Source of the DNA: Melastoma dodecandrum
Lineage: Eukaryota > Streptophyta > Magnoliopsida > Myrtales > Melastomataceae
Direction: 5' to 3'
Assembly: GCA_029817715.1 (NCBI GenBank)
Contig: JARUPY010000083.1
Location: 2,108,001-2,172,000 of the forward strand
Length of the DNA stretch: 64,000 nt
The notes below the pieces were generated by a model, which worked only from the letters and a program-made list of their open reading frames with translations, did no database searches and was not told the origin of the DNA. Within the stretch, counting starts at the first letter, position 1. Each line of letters starts with the position of its first letter. This document shows, one piece after another, positions 1-12,800 of this stretch. The position numbers and the translations under genes were made by a program.

Positions 1-857
1 GGTATGTTTATGCTCTTTTTCCTGGTATGATTAACAATGCATATGTAGAAGCTCAAGTTTTCCCTCATTGGGGCATGTTGTAAATTAAGAGAACATTAAT
101 ATCATTGTGATTACTAGGGAAGACAGAAGAAGTTTTTTCACAGACTCTACCTCATAAAATGTATCTCCTAGTCTGATTTCATTCCTCCCCCCTTGTGTCG
201 GAAAGAATGAAGTCAAATAAATTGAAATTCAAGAAAAAGAAAGAAAGCTCATTGAAGCAATGTTATGCTTCGTGCTCATATTTTACTCCCGTTATAAGGG
301 ATGATATGATATTTCACTTTTTATTTTTTGGTAGAAATAGGATTCGTTAGAAAATCTTAGTTACATTCCCCATGTTCATCCAAACTATACAAAAGAATAA
401 TAACATCATGAGGATATTCAAAAGGAACAAAATCTTCCTCATGTTGCATTGCCATCTTTGCCGTTTTTCCACCACCTGATTTCCTTTCCTCCTCCCCCCT
501 AGTATGGCTGATTATAGTCAAGCCGAAGTTACATTATCATTATAGTAGCTGCTTTTTCAATATATGGGAGCATGAGATTTTGACAAGTTGGCTCACCATT
601 CAAGCATTTGATGATAAGCTTGGCATTGAATTGGATGCCTATGGAGATATCACAAGCTTCATGGCCTCATAGATGATAAATTCCTGGCCATTCAAAATAC
701 AGATGGAAATCATGTGCTTTCACTTTCTGTTGCCATTTTTTTACCATGAGAGCCAAAATGCATTTTCCAAAATCAAGTGGCAAGTTGATAATTAAATATT
801 GAGCAGTTCGGATTGATATAGTATAGTGTACCTAATTCAGGGGCCTTGCTTATGCAG
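1..857 (+). other. Intron of the M16 peptidase gene (5' part of window)
   Basis: The window opens with G followed by GTATGTTT, which fits the last base of an upstream exon and a splice donor. The next exon starts at 858 after a TATGCAG acceptor and needs one base from the previous exon to complete an Asp codon, so a phase-1 exon ending in G at base 1 fits. That upstream exon cannot be confirmed. The stretch holds one notable structure, a degenerate exon copy at 641-722, and no other gene. Confidence 0.55.
641..722 (+). pseudogene. Degenerate duplicate of the 858-970 peptidase exon
   Basis: This stretch repeats the real exon about 215 bases downstream: the run around CACAAGCTTCATGGCC, then a GATGATAAATTCC block, then CATTCAAAATACAGAT and AATCA, in the same order and spacing. 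It carries a TAG in the frame corresponding to Leu-Val of the true exon and lacks the acceptor and the conserved PGQP part. It looks like a partial tandem duplication inside the intron that decayed. It is unlikely to be spliced in, although a cryptic use cannot be excluded from sequence alone. Confidence 0.55.
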
Positions 858-3800
858 ATGACCTCAACAAGCTTCATGCCCTTGTAGATGAAAAATTCCA
901 GGCTATTCAAAATACAGATCGGAATCAAGTACTTTTTCCAGGGCAACCTTGCGGATCAGAGCATCTCCAGGTGTTCTATGATATTGAAATGTTTATGGCT
1001 AGTTCATCTTGGGTCAGAATTGTGAGTATTTTCCATTGTGATATCTATCAACTGGATACTGCAATGATATATTTATCTTTTTAGATTCTTGTGAAATCCG
1101 TCCCTATAAAAGAGGGTCACAAATTGAAAGTAACTTGGCCAATCATTCCCGAGATTCGCCATTACAAGGAAGGCCCTTGCAGATATCTTGGCCATCTTAT
1201 TGGTCATGAAGGAGAAGGTTCTTTGTTCCATGTCTTGAAAACTTTGGGTGAGTGACTCTTCTCCTTTCTAAAAATTATTTTTCTTTGTTTCATGTGATTA
1301 TCAGGTTCTTCTGTTATATTTGTTGGGAGAGGTGATGTAGTTGAAAATTTAAACAAAACTGGAATATGTACTGATGATTGCAGAGTGAATATTATTGTCT
1401 TCATATGATTGTGCCACTGCGTGATGATTCATGTCCTTTAGACAGTACATATTTGCGTTTTCAGCAAAAGACTATAATAATGCCCAGGCGACTTAAATTA
1501 ATTTTTGGAGTTTAATATGTTTGGATTGCATTCCCTTTGCTAGGAGCATGTACAACTTGTTACTTCTCTTTTATTTTGTCGTTTCATTTAGCCGGGATCG
1601 AATAAAGTTTGTCTAGAGCTTACTCATGGAAATCTTGTACAGAGGAGAATAGAAACTAATAAAATCTGAATATTTACACAACCTTGTGCCCACGCTGAGA
1701 AATTTCGATGATCAATATACATGAAACTATCATGGATTAGAATGAAAATCATCTTTAGAAACTTGTCCTAATATTTTGTGGAGTTCTACTCCAAGATGCT
1801 GCTGGTTTATGTGATAATATCTTTACCGGACCACAAAAATTTGGTCTGTTGAAAATAATATTTTTTATTTGTTTCCATCTTATGATGAAGGATATTGATA
1901 TCTGCAGTCTTTATTTGTTCTTCGACATAATGTTTCACATTGTGTTTTGCAGGATGGGCTTCGGGATTGTATGCAGGTGAAAGTGATTGGAGCATGGAGT
2001 ATGCTTTTTTTAAAGTTGGTATTGATCTTACTGACGCCGGTCATGGTAAGTTTTTGAATACCTTCTCCCCTTAGCATTTGTCCACATGTTTGTTTCTCTC
2101 GTACTGATGGAGTAGCGTAGCGGAAATAGGAGAAATAACAGAAAAACTAGGAGAAAACGAATAGGATGAAGGATAGAGAATTCTAGGATTTGTAAGAAAA
2201 CCTCAAGAAATTCTTAAAATCAGATAATAGGGTAAAAATAACAACTGTCATCCTTAAAAAACTTAAGGCTTTATTTATACTAGAAAAGAAATCTAATATG
2301 ATATTCCTAAAATACCCCTAATATTATAAAATCTAAAAATAATAATATGCTCATGCATCAATCTCCAACCCGGCGCGAAAACTTCGACGATCTCAGCATA
2401 AATCTCAGGTTCAATCTTCTTCAACTCTTCTTCAGCTATCCAGGTACTTTCCGTTGCTGGCTTTCCCAACTATTTCACCAAGAACCCCTGTATTGATTTT
2501 CTCTCCTTGACTTAGCCTCCTTCACATCTAGAACATCTTCAATAACATCATTTGTGACCTTTGGAAGCTCTTTGATATGATCTTGGACAACATAACCTTC
2601 ATTTGCTCCCACAAACTCATACAAATTTGAGACATTAAAGACCAGACTGATCTGTAGCTCAGGAGGTAGTTCTATTACATAAGCATTCGAACTTATCTTC
2701 TTCAACATCTTATAAGGTCCGAATTTCCTCGCTTTCAGCTCTCTTTCTTCAAGTGCACCATGACCAGATCTCCAACATTAAAATCTTTCACTCGGCGATG
2801 CTCATTAGCTGTGGTAGCATAGGTCTCATTGTTTGCCTTCAAAGCACTTCGGACATCTTCGTGAATCCGTCGCACATGCTCAGCAAAAGCTTCACCATCA
2901 TGACTTACTCGAGCCTCCTCTGAAGTTGAACTAGGTCGACAACATGTTGGGGTCGCAATCCATATGCAGCTTCAAAAAGAGTCTTCTTTATGCTCCTATT
3001 CACTGAATTATTGTAAGCAAACTCAGCTTGAGGAATCACAAAATCCCAACTCTTCACATTATTACTAACAAGTTACCCAAGCTCCTGTTTACAACTTCGG
3101 TCTGCCTATCTGTTTGAGGATGACAAGTGCTGGAATATTTTAACTCCTTGTCGAACTTCCTCCACAATGTCCTCCAAATGTGACTCATAAACTTAACGTC
3201 TCGGTCAGAAACAATAGACGTCGATATGCCATGTAATCTCACTTCTCTAAAAAATAAATCAACGATGTGAGTTGCACCACTTGTCTTCGAGCAAGGTATA
3301 AAATGCACCATCTTCAAAAAACGGTCTACCACAACAAAAAATGAGTAATATCTCTTCGCTGTCTTTGGAAGTCCTAAGAGAAAATCCATACTTAGGTGAA
3401 CCCACGAAGCTTCAAGAATGGGCAGCAGTGTATATAGTCCCGTGTTTTCTGATGTCCCCTTGCCAAGCTGACAAGCAGTACATCTTTGAATAATATTGCC
3501 CACATCACGATACATCTTCGGCCATAAATACTGTTCAGCCACCATTGCCATGGTCTTATCTCTGCCAAAGTGTCCTCCAAGCCCACTACCATGTAGCTCT
3601 CGAATGACTTGCTCACGCAAAGAATAGTTAGGAATGCAAAGTTGGTTGCCCTTGAACAAATAACCATAATGTAACATATAAGGTAACAACTCTCTGTCTG
3701 GACCTCCCTGTAACTTTGTGAATATGGAACCGAAAAAGTCGTCTGTCTGATATTGGTTATTGAGCTCCTCAAAACCAAGAGTCGGAGCACTCATAATCGT

Positions 3801-6800
3801 TATAACAAAGGGTCGACGACTCAAGGCATCAGCTACTGTATTCAACTGTCCCGACTTATACTTCATAGTAAAATTAAATTCATTTAAGAATGAACTCCAC
3901 TTGGCATACTTCCCGCTCAATGTCTTCTGGGAGTGTAGATAATGCAATGCCTGATGATCGGAGTATACAACGAATTCATGATAAGCCAAATAATGCTGCC
4001 AGTGCTGAATGGAACGTACCAACGCATAAAACTCTAAATCATTAGTTGAATAGCGTTGTTTTGCATCGGATAGTTTCTCACTGAAGAACTCAATTGGCTT
4101 CTCATCTTGAGTAAGGACAACCCATACCTTTCTGAGATGCATCACACTCTAAAACAAAGAGTTTGTCAAAATCAGGCAATGCAAGAATTGGAGCTCTGCT
4201 CATCAAGGACTCCACATAATCAAAAGCTTTGGCTGCTAATGAGGTCCACTCAAAATTTTCCTTCTTCAAACATTTCGTTATTGGGCTCATGACAGAACTA
4301 AAGTTCTTGATAAACCTTCTATAGAAAGATGCCAATCCATGAAAACACCGCACTTCTTTAATAGACGTAGGTGCTGGCCACTCTATTATCGCGCACACCT
4401 TTTTCTGATCAGGAGCCAAACCTTTATCAGAAATAATGAACACGAGAAAAATGACATCACGCTTCATAAACGAACACTTCTTAAATTGATGTAGAGCTTT
4501 TCTTGTGAAAGAACATCCAACACATGGTGCAAGTGAATCAAATGATCTTCTGTTTTGCTGTTAATCAGGATGTCATCAAAGTAAACGACAATAAAAGTTT
4601 CCAGAAAAGGCTTGAGTACATCTGTCGTGACACGCATAAACGTGCTAGGAGCATTAGACAACCCGAAAGGCATCACCATCCACTCATAGAGTGCATCTGG
4701 TGTCTTGAATGCTGTTTTCCATTCATCACCAGCCCTTAACCTTATCTTCTGATAGTCGCTTCCTAAATCAATCTTGGAAAATACCTTCGTGTCGACCAAC
4801 TGATCAAGCATATCACCCAAATGTGGGATTGGAAAACGATACTTGACGGTTATCTTGTTTATTGCTTGACTATCCACGCACATCCTCCAAGAACCATTTT
4901 TCTTTGGCATATGTAAAGTTGGACATGCACATGGGCTTTTACTCTTGCGCATCAGCCCCTTCGATATGAGTTCCTCCACCTGTATTTGCATTTCAGTTTG
5001 AAAATAGCAGAAAAACTAGGAGAAGACGAATAAGATGAAGGGAACGATAGAGAATTGTAGGATTTGTAAGAAAACTTCAAGAAATTCTTAAAATCAGATA
5101 ATTTAGTAAAAATAACAATTATCCTCCTTAGAAAACCTAAGACCTTATTTATACTAGAAAAAAAATCTAATGTGATATTCGTAAAATACCTCTAAAAATA
5201 ATAATATGCTCCTGCATCACATACACCCAAATGTCTGCTTCTCTCATACTCCCAATAGTTGACCCTTATATGTTGGAAATTCACAGCATATTTAGAATTT
5301 TCTATTATCTGCAATGTATGAGAGCCCACCTAGTGAAATAAAAGCTTGAGACTGTTGTTGATTGAGCCCTTTAAATTTTAGGGTCTTCTATACCAAACTT
5401 CTATGATGTAATGATTTCACAAGAAGTATGGTTTCCTGTAGCTAATATGTAATCTGCAGAGTTATGGTTACCAAATTTCAAAATCTTCCATCTCAAAAAA
5501 TGATTTTAGGATTCCTTTTTATACAGAGTTCAATACGGAAAAATTGGATTGTCTTTACAATTAATTTGATAGATTGAATGGCATTCAATGCCAAAGCTTA
5601 TTTGTCATTGTTAGTGCATTCCTAACGACTTTTGATGCACGTAACTGTATATGTTCATCACTTGACATTCCTTAATTGTGTTATATAATCAAAGACTTAT
5701 ATCGTGTGCTGGTTTACTGATTTTTGTCATTGCAGAACATATGCAAGATATAGTGGGTTTGCTGTTCAAATATATATCGCTTTTACAAATGTCCGGTGTA
5801 TGCGAATGGATATTTCAGGAGGTATGTAGAACCCAAATTTAAAGTGCTATCATTTGCAAATTTTAAGGTTTGGGACATATCACCTCCTAACACAGCACCT
5901 GGTAGTTTTGTTCTGTTTGAGTATGTCCAGAAGTGTATAGCATGTTTCTGGCATCATGCTTCAATTAATGTTTTCTCCTGAAAAGAAATTCACGTAATAA
6001 TTAGGCTTGTGTTATTGGTGTTCTCACTCTTGTTACTAAATATGAAGTTAAACACTTGTATCTGAAGGGTTGTAGAAAATTCCAAGGTTTTTAGGGGGTT
6101 TTGACTTTCTTGGTGATTAATAGTGAGAAATGCATCTTTTATGCTTTTGCATGTCTTCATCTACCTATTGGTTATGGTCTTGATATATAGCCCTTCGCCA
6201 TTGATATGGACGACGATTTATTTGTCCCAATGAAGTTACCTTGTTTCATGTGTTGATGTGCCATTTATCTTCATATTAACATGAGATGTTTAGACAGTGC
6301 TTTGTGATTATAACCTGTTGACATGTTGTTGAAGCTTTCATCTATTTGTGAGACTAAGTTTCATTACCAAGACAAGATCGCTCCAATAGACTATGTGGTC
6401 CATATCTCTTCAAATATGGAGGTAAGTTTTACAAGAGTAAATGAGTTCATGGGATTTTTTATTGGGATGACATTGAGAGAATAGTTTTACACAAAAAGTA
6501 AGAAAATACAGGAAGGGCCACTATGGTTATGTATGCCCCAAACTGTAGGAAATGACAAAAACTGGAAGTGAAAGGCAGACCACATCTTAGTTTCCCTAAA
6601 GTCTGGTTCACTGTAATTTCATCTCTTTAGAGCTTGGAAGGCGATGATAAATTCAGATAAGAAATTATTGTTTTCCCTTATTTATTCATTTTAGATGAAT
6701 TGACTACCATTAGCATGAATATAAATAGGATATCTAATAGTACAATATTTGCCATGTATTGTATTTGAAAATTATTACCTATGGTTGTTTAGATATACCC

Positions 6801-9800
6801 ACCGGAAGATTGGATTGTTGGGTCATCCTTGCCATGCCAGTTCAATGCCCAAATCATTCGGAAGGTGTTGGATAAGCTCACCCCTGATAACGTCCGGTAA
6901 GCTTAAGACATTATGGGAGTATAACTTTGAGTTGCTTTGCCTTCATCATAGTAACATTTAATAATTGATATGATGTCTCTTATTAACAGAAATTCAAATA
7001 AAGAGATATGAGGATGAATCTTATTATAAGTTCATGAGTGGGAACAACTTGCTATTTTATTTTCATAGTAAAGTTGCATATACACATGCCAATCCCCTAT
7101 CATCATTAGTTAATTTTAATGTCATTCGAGTCCACGGCTATAGTTTTACCCGATGGCAATGAACAAAGAGTGTAAATGATGTGCCATCCCCTGATTTATG
7201 AAATCAAACCTGATTATAATTCAATACTATGGAAGTCTTTGAATAGGAACAAAAGAAACAAATTATTCGGGGGTAGGGGGTCTCCAATCTTATTTTCGTG
7301 AAAAAGTTGATAAGGGTTCATGGCATCAAATTATTCCTTTGCAATTTTTGAAAGAGTAAGATTGCATACGTGTAAGTTGATCTTCCTCTACCATGTGAAT
7401 TGGGGAACCCGTTTTTGTTAAGTAATTGGGGAAGCCTTTGCTCAATGAGTATGTTAATGTAATGCATACTTCCTTTCCGATGTGCTCTAGTTGGAATTGG
7501 ATCTATGCCTCTTAGATGCAGTATTCGATGCATACAGAATGCCTTAATAATCCCGTCTTTGCTTACTAGATATTACAAATAGATTTTTGTGCTTTGGGTT
7601 GGTCCTGAACTTACTATGAAGATATATTTAGACAATGGTGAACAATACTAGGGAAAACTTTTCTAGTGCCATTTGACTATGAAATAAGAGAAAATGGTCT
7701 TTGAGTAGATGAGGTGGTGAGGATGTCATACTCGGGCGACAAAAATTATTTGCTTATTTGTATTATGTCTTTTGAATTTCATCAAACTCTTTATCCTATA
7801 GGATTTTTTGGGAGTCCAAGAATTTTCAAGGATCTACAGATATGGTTGAACCATGGTATGGGACTGCATTCTCGGTGGAGAAGATCTCTAGCTCTAAAAT
7901 TAAGGTGCGTGTGTTGCTGTTAAAAGTTCTCCGATGGTGTCCTATAATGTTATTACAGTTGTTTCAATTGACATATTCTATTGACTTGTGGTCCAATAAT
8001 TTCTGAAGCCATTCTTGATACTTAGAGATGCTCCCCAGTAAATGATGACGATCTGCTGATCGTCTTTGGCATAGTAATTTGTATTTCCCCATTTTATTGA
8101 AGGATGCCTGCTAGGGAATGGCTTAAACTTATCATACAATTGTTTCTTTTCTTTTCTTTTTTATGTTTTGGTCCGTTGGGGGGAAGGGGGGTGGTGCGGG
8201 TATTAAATTAAGAAGAAGATGCTTCCTCAGATAAAGTTATTCATTAGTTTCAGCAGGAATGCCATTATTTTCCTAGTAAACGGCCCATTTTCATCACCAT
8301 GAGTAATTTTGAGGGCAATAGAGAGGAGGTTTGTCCCTCCGTATAGTTAGTTGGGAAAAAAATTGTAAAATACTTTTCGACTTTCCAAAATTACCCGAAT
8401 ACCGCGCCTAAGTCGTTATCTCAAACGACGATTTTGAATTTACAAAGAAGTCGTTGTTTGAGACAGCTACTTTGGTTAAAATTAGTAAAATCGTTGTCCC
8501 AAACATCAACTTTGAGTGTCTTAAAAATTTTTTGGTGTTAGAACAAAGTCACTGTTTGAAATAGCGTCTTTGCCCCAAACACCAAAAAATCTGAAAAGTT
8601 TCCAAGTCAGACAACCACTTTGCCTATTTTAGCCAAGGTCGCTGTCTCAAACGGCGATTTCTTTGTAAATTCAAAGTCGTTGTTTGAGATAACGATTTAG
8701 GGGCGGTATTCAGGTAATTTTGGAAACTTCAACTGTATTTCGTAATTTTTTTGCGAACTAACCGTAGTTAGGTAGAATCTTTCAATAGAGAGTACTACGA
8801 ATCTAATGGGGTGCTGGTACTGCTCCTTTTCTGGCTAAGGAAAAGGCTTAGTATTATCTTCCATGATAAAATTGAGCCTATCAGTTGCTTCCTGCCTCCC
8901 CCTACCCCGTGGCATTTGAGATCACTCAAAAACACGATGTTGCACTGGTGATCCTAGGGCCACAGGTTTGTAATTGTAATAAAAAGCATAGTGAGTAGAG
9001 CCCATCGATATTTTTGGCATTTTCTTTTGCTTACTGTCTGCATTTTTATGTTTGGGTTTCTAGTTGTGTGAGTTGTCTCCTTATTTCTGTATTGTGAATG
9101 TTGGTCTGTTACTGTTAAATATGATATATTTGAGTTTGCATGGTCAGGGGTGGGAAATAGGCATATGAATAGGGTTGATAGGGGTCAGTTTTTACTTTTG
9201 CATTTTAATCTTCAAAGAGATCGTCATTTCTATTGTGCAATGCACATGACAATTCGAGTCATCTTGCATGAGCACATGAACCTCAAAATGATTACTAATA
9301 ATTTTGATAGCATGGAGTTACTGACGCTTTTGGGATCTGCATGAAACTCTAGGAATGGATGGCATCTTCTCCTAATGAAGATTTGCATCTGCCAGAACCC
9401 AATATATTCATTCCCACAGACTTGTCACTAAAAAATGCTGAAGATAAGGTATATCGAATTCGGTTTTCAGTTATTTTGTGTACCTTTTCTTTATGTTGAG
9501 ATAATTTCGTAAAACCTTCTCCAAACAGATCAAGCATCCAGTATTGCTGAGAAAGTCCCCATACTCAAATTTATGGTTTAAGCCTGATACAACCTTCTCC
9601 ACTCCTAAAGCATATTTGAAGATCGATTTCAGCTGCCCCTATGCTAGCGAATCTTCTGAAGCTGAAGTGATGACTGATCTATTCACACGACTATTGATGG
9701 ACTGCTTGAATGAATATGGTGAGATAGTTGTAATCATATCCTTTTGCTATGCATTTTCCCCTTATGGTGCATTTGGTTTGCGGAATAAGGGAAGAAATAA

Positions 9801-12800
9801 AATGGAATGATCATTTCATTCTGCATGAGTTAAGGTCAACCAAACAAAGAAATGATCCATTCCATGTATTCATTTCGGATGGAATGACCATTCATTGGGT
9901 AAGGAAAGTGAAGGTTCATTGCCTTCCTCATTTCATTTCCCCTCTCATTCCATTTCATTTCCTCCATAATTCCGCAAACCAAACACCCATTAGTTTCTTT
10001 TTCTTTTTATTTACTTATAAAAAATTCTCTTCTTTACAGCTTACCATGCTCAAGTTGCTGGGCTTCATTATGGGGTGAACCATACTAATACTGGTTTTCA
10101 GGTATGTTTTGTTATAAATTTTTCAAATGTATACAAAATTGTCTCAGAAAGTGAAACAGCTTTGCAAACAATGATACTGCAAGGACTTTTTGTATTGCTT
10201 AGTAGTTCCCCATCAGAGCTGTACTTAACTGATGGTATCCTTTTCTCAGCCTTCTTGGAATTAGTTCTTTTGTTTATGCTTGAGCAGTTATGAAGAAATG
10301 CTGCTTGCTACGCTATTTTTTATACAACTATTATTGTTGAATGTCTATACTTCATTCCATGTATATCGATGTACTTCTCATATTATGTTAGGCTTTCAGG
10401 TAACTATTGTGGGTTACAATCACAAATTGAAGATCCTGTTGGAAACTGTCATTGCAAAGATTGCAAAATTTGAAGTGAGGCCCGATAGGTTTGATGTTAT
10501 CCAGGTTAGTGCCTTTTACGTGTTGAAGATCTTCCCATCCTTTATGCGTTGTTTGCATGCAATCCCAAGGGATGGGAGGTAATCTTTGTAAACTTCTTAT
10601 GTGACAATCTTATTTTTATAAAATTCTATAATTTCTTGTCAAAATTTTTGAACTCTATCCAAATCCCTTGAACTCACCCCTAATCTCCCCCAAATCCCTT
10701 TTTTATCCAGACAGCTATAGGGCATGCATATTACTATTTTATAAGTAAACTTGTTTTTATCTGCGTGGACAGTAAAGATTGCTCTCTCAGGCAACAAAAT
10801 GTGACATTCAATTATCGCTTTTTGTTTGAAAATGCTTTATATGCTTGCCATATCAAAATGTTGTACATATTATAAAAGGGCATCCATTCGCAGTCTTCTT
10901 CTTTAGTGCGGGAGTGCTTTCTCCCAATAGTGCTGTAAGTTTTTTATCTAATGTCTTACAAATATAGCCTTGTTACAAAATAATATTCGTCAGAAAAATA
11001 TTTCGCAAAATAGAGCATCAACTTTAAAAATTTGTCAAATAATGTCCCTAACTCGGTGTTAAAAACATCGAGTTCGCCTATGAAAAATTGAGAACTCGAT
11101 GTTTCAAATATCGAGTTCAATCCTCATAGAGGGAAGTTGGTGTTTGGAGCACCGAGTTCTTCATTTTGTGAAGGAAAAAAATCCTAACCCGGTGTTTTTA
11201 ACATTGATTTAAGGGCATAATTTGACAAATTTTGAAAGTTGATGCCTTATTTCGTGAAATATTTTTCTGCGAACGGTATTTTGGAACAAGGTGTAGTTTA
11301 CCTGTTTTCAAGGCAAATGGAATACAAAAGAATTCTGTAAACCAAACATGCCTAAGGCTTTTTTAAAGTCTCTTATAATGGGAAGAAGCTTACTGATGAC
11401 CTATCATTTATTCGCAGGAAGTGGTGTTGAAAGATTATCAAAACATGAAATTTCAACAGCCATATCAGCAGGCTATGTATTATTGTTCACTGATGCTTCA
11501 AGAGAACACTTGGCCTTGGACGGAACAATTGGAAGTCCTACCTCATATACTTTCTGAAGATCTTAGTCGATTTATTCCTACAATGCTTTCAAGGACCTTC
11601 TTGGAGTGTTATGTGGCAGGTTTATGATCAATTGTACATGGGCTGAAGCCTGTTCTAGGTTATGATAATTATACTCTGAATCCGAGTCTAAATCTTCCCA
11701 TGTACTACATTTACAGGAAATATTGAACGTGGGGAAGCAGAATTAATGGTCAAGCAGATTGAAACTATTCTTTTTGAGGGCCAACCACCTATTTGCCGAC
11801 CATTATACCCATCCCAACATTTGTCAAGTAGAGTTGTTAAACTTCAAACTGGTGCAAATTACTTGTTTTCTACTGAAGGCCTTAATCCAAATGATGAGAA
11901 CTCTGCGCTGGTGCATTATATCCAGGTAACTGTGTGTAGTATGCCAATCGAAAACTTTTGCTATTCTGTCTGAGTTGAATTTGTTGGTACTTCCTAAAAC
12001 CCGTTTTCTTTTAGCTCATCGTACATCTGTTTTTTCACCGCTATCAGCTATTTTTTGGGAATTGGACTTATCTTTTACCATATTTATAGAGAATGTTCTT
12101 TTATGTACTTAATATTTGCAAAATAGCTAGAATTTTTTTTTTTTTTGGTTGCCCGCCCGATTTCCGGAGCTTCGCTCCGACTAACCCGGACTCGACCAGG
12201 GTAGGACACCTGACTTTGGTGGGTGAGTCTACCAACAGGGGTGGCTGCGTACGGTAGGTTTCGAACCCGAGACCTCCTTAAGCGAATCCAAGCTCCTTAC
12301 CACTTGGACCAACCCCATGTTGGTAGCTGGAAAATTATTTTCACTGTTGCTTCAAACAATCTCTCTCCTGAGAAGTGTAAGAATTCATTTCCTTGCAAGT
12401 GAACAGATTTGATGTTTGGGGAATGTTTTCTACATTTGTGTTTGATAAGTGTCACGTGTTTTTTTTACTAGTACCTGTTATTTTAGTGCCATGAGCTTCA
12501 TTAATATAAAATGGGTGCTAGTTATTTCAAAATTGCTTTCTAAATCCTGTTGGGCATATGTATTTGGTCGTGATTTGCTGGGTGCAAGTGAAGTGGAAAT
12601 TGATTAAGGTCAATGCGAGTCTAAGTAAATGGCTTGCAGGTTCACCAAGACGACTTCTTGATGAATGTGAAACTTCAACTTTTTGCTTTGACTGCCAAGC
12701 AACCCGCTTTCCACCAGCTTAGGTCTGTTGAGCAACTTGGCTACATCACTGTCCTCATGCAAAGGTACCCAGAAGGAAATTTTCAGAAACTTAAATGCCT

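Larger units (their letters stand above)
2105..5219 (-). mobile_element. Ty3/gypsy chromovirus, internally deleted, in a peptidase intron
   Basis: An LTR retrotransposon sits on the minus strand between the third and fourth peptidase exons. Its two LTRs (2105-2360 and about 4995-5219) share long blocks such as GATTTGTAAGAAAAC and TTTATTTATACTAGAAAA, and start TGATG and end CATCA. Flanking pentamers CGTAC and CATAC resemble a target duplication with one change. Reverse transcriptase abuts the 5' LTR directly, so primer-binding site, gag and protease are deleted. The short LTRs and a C-terminal chromodomain suggest a chromovirus, possibly Reina-like, but the clade is an inference. It is non-autonomous. 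Confidence 0.88.

Noticed and set aside
12133..12323. tRNA gene suggested by the A-box and B-box-like words
   Set aside because: The cloverleaf is not complete, and the poly-A tail and target repeats show it is a SINE.
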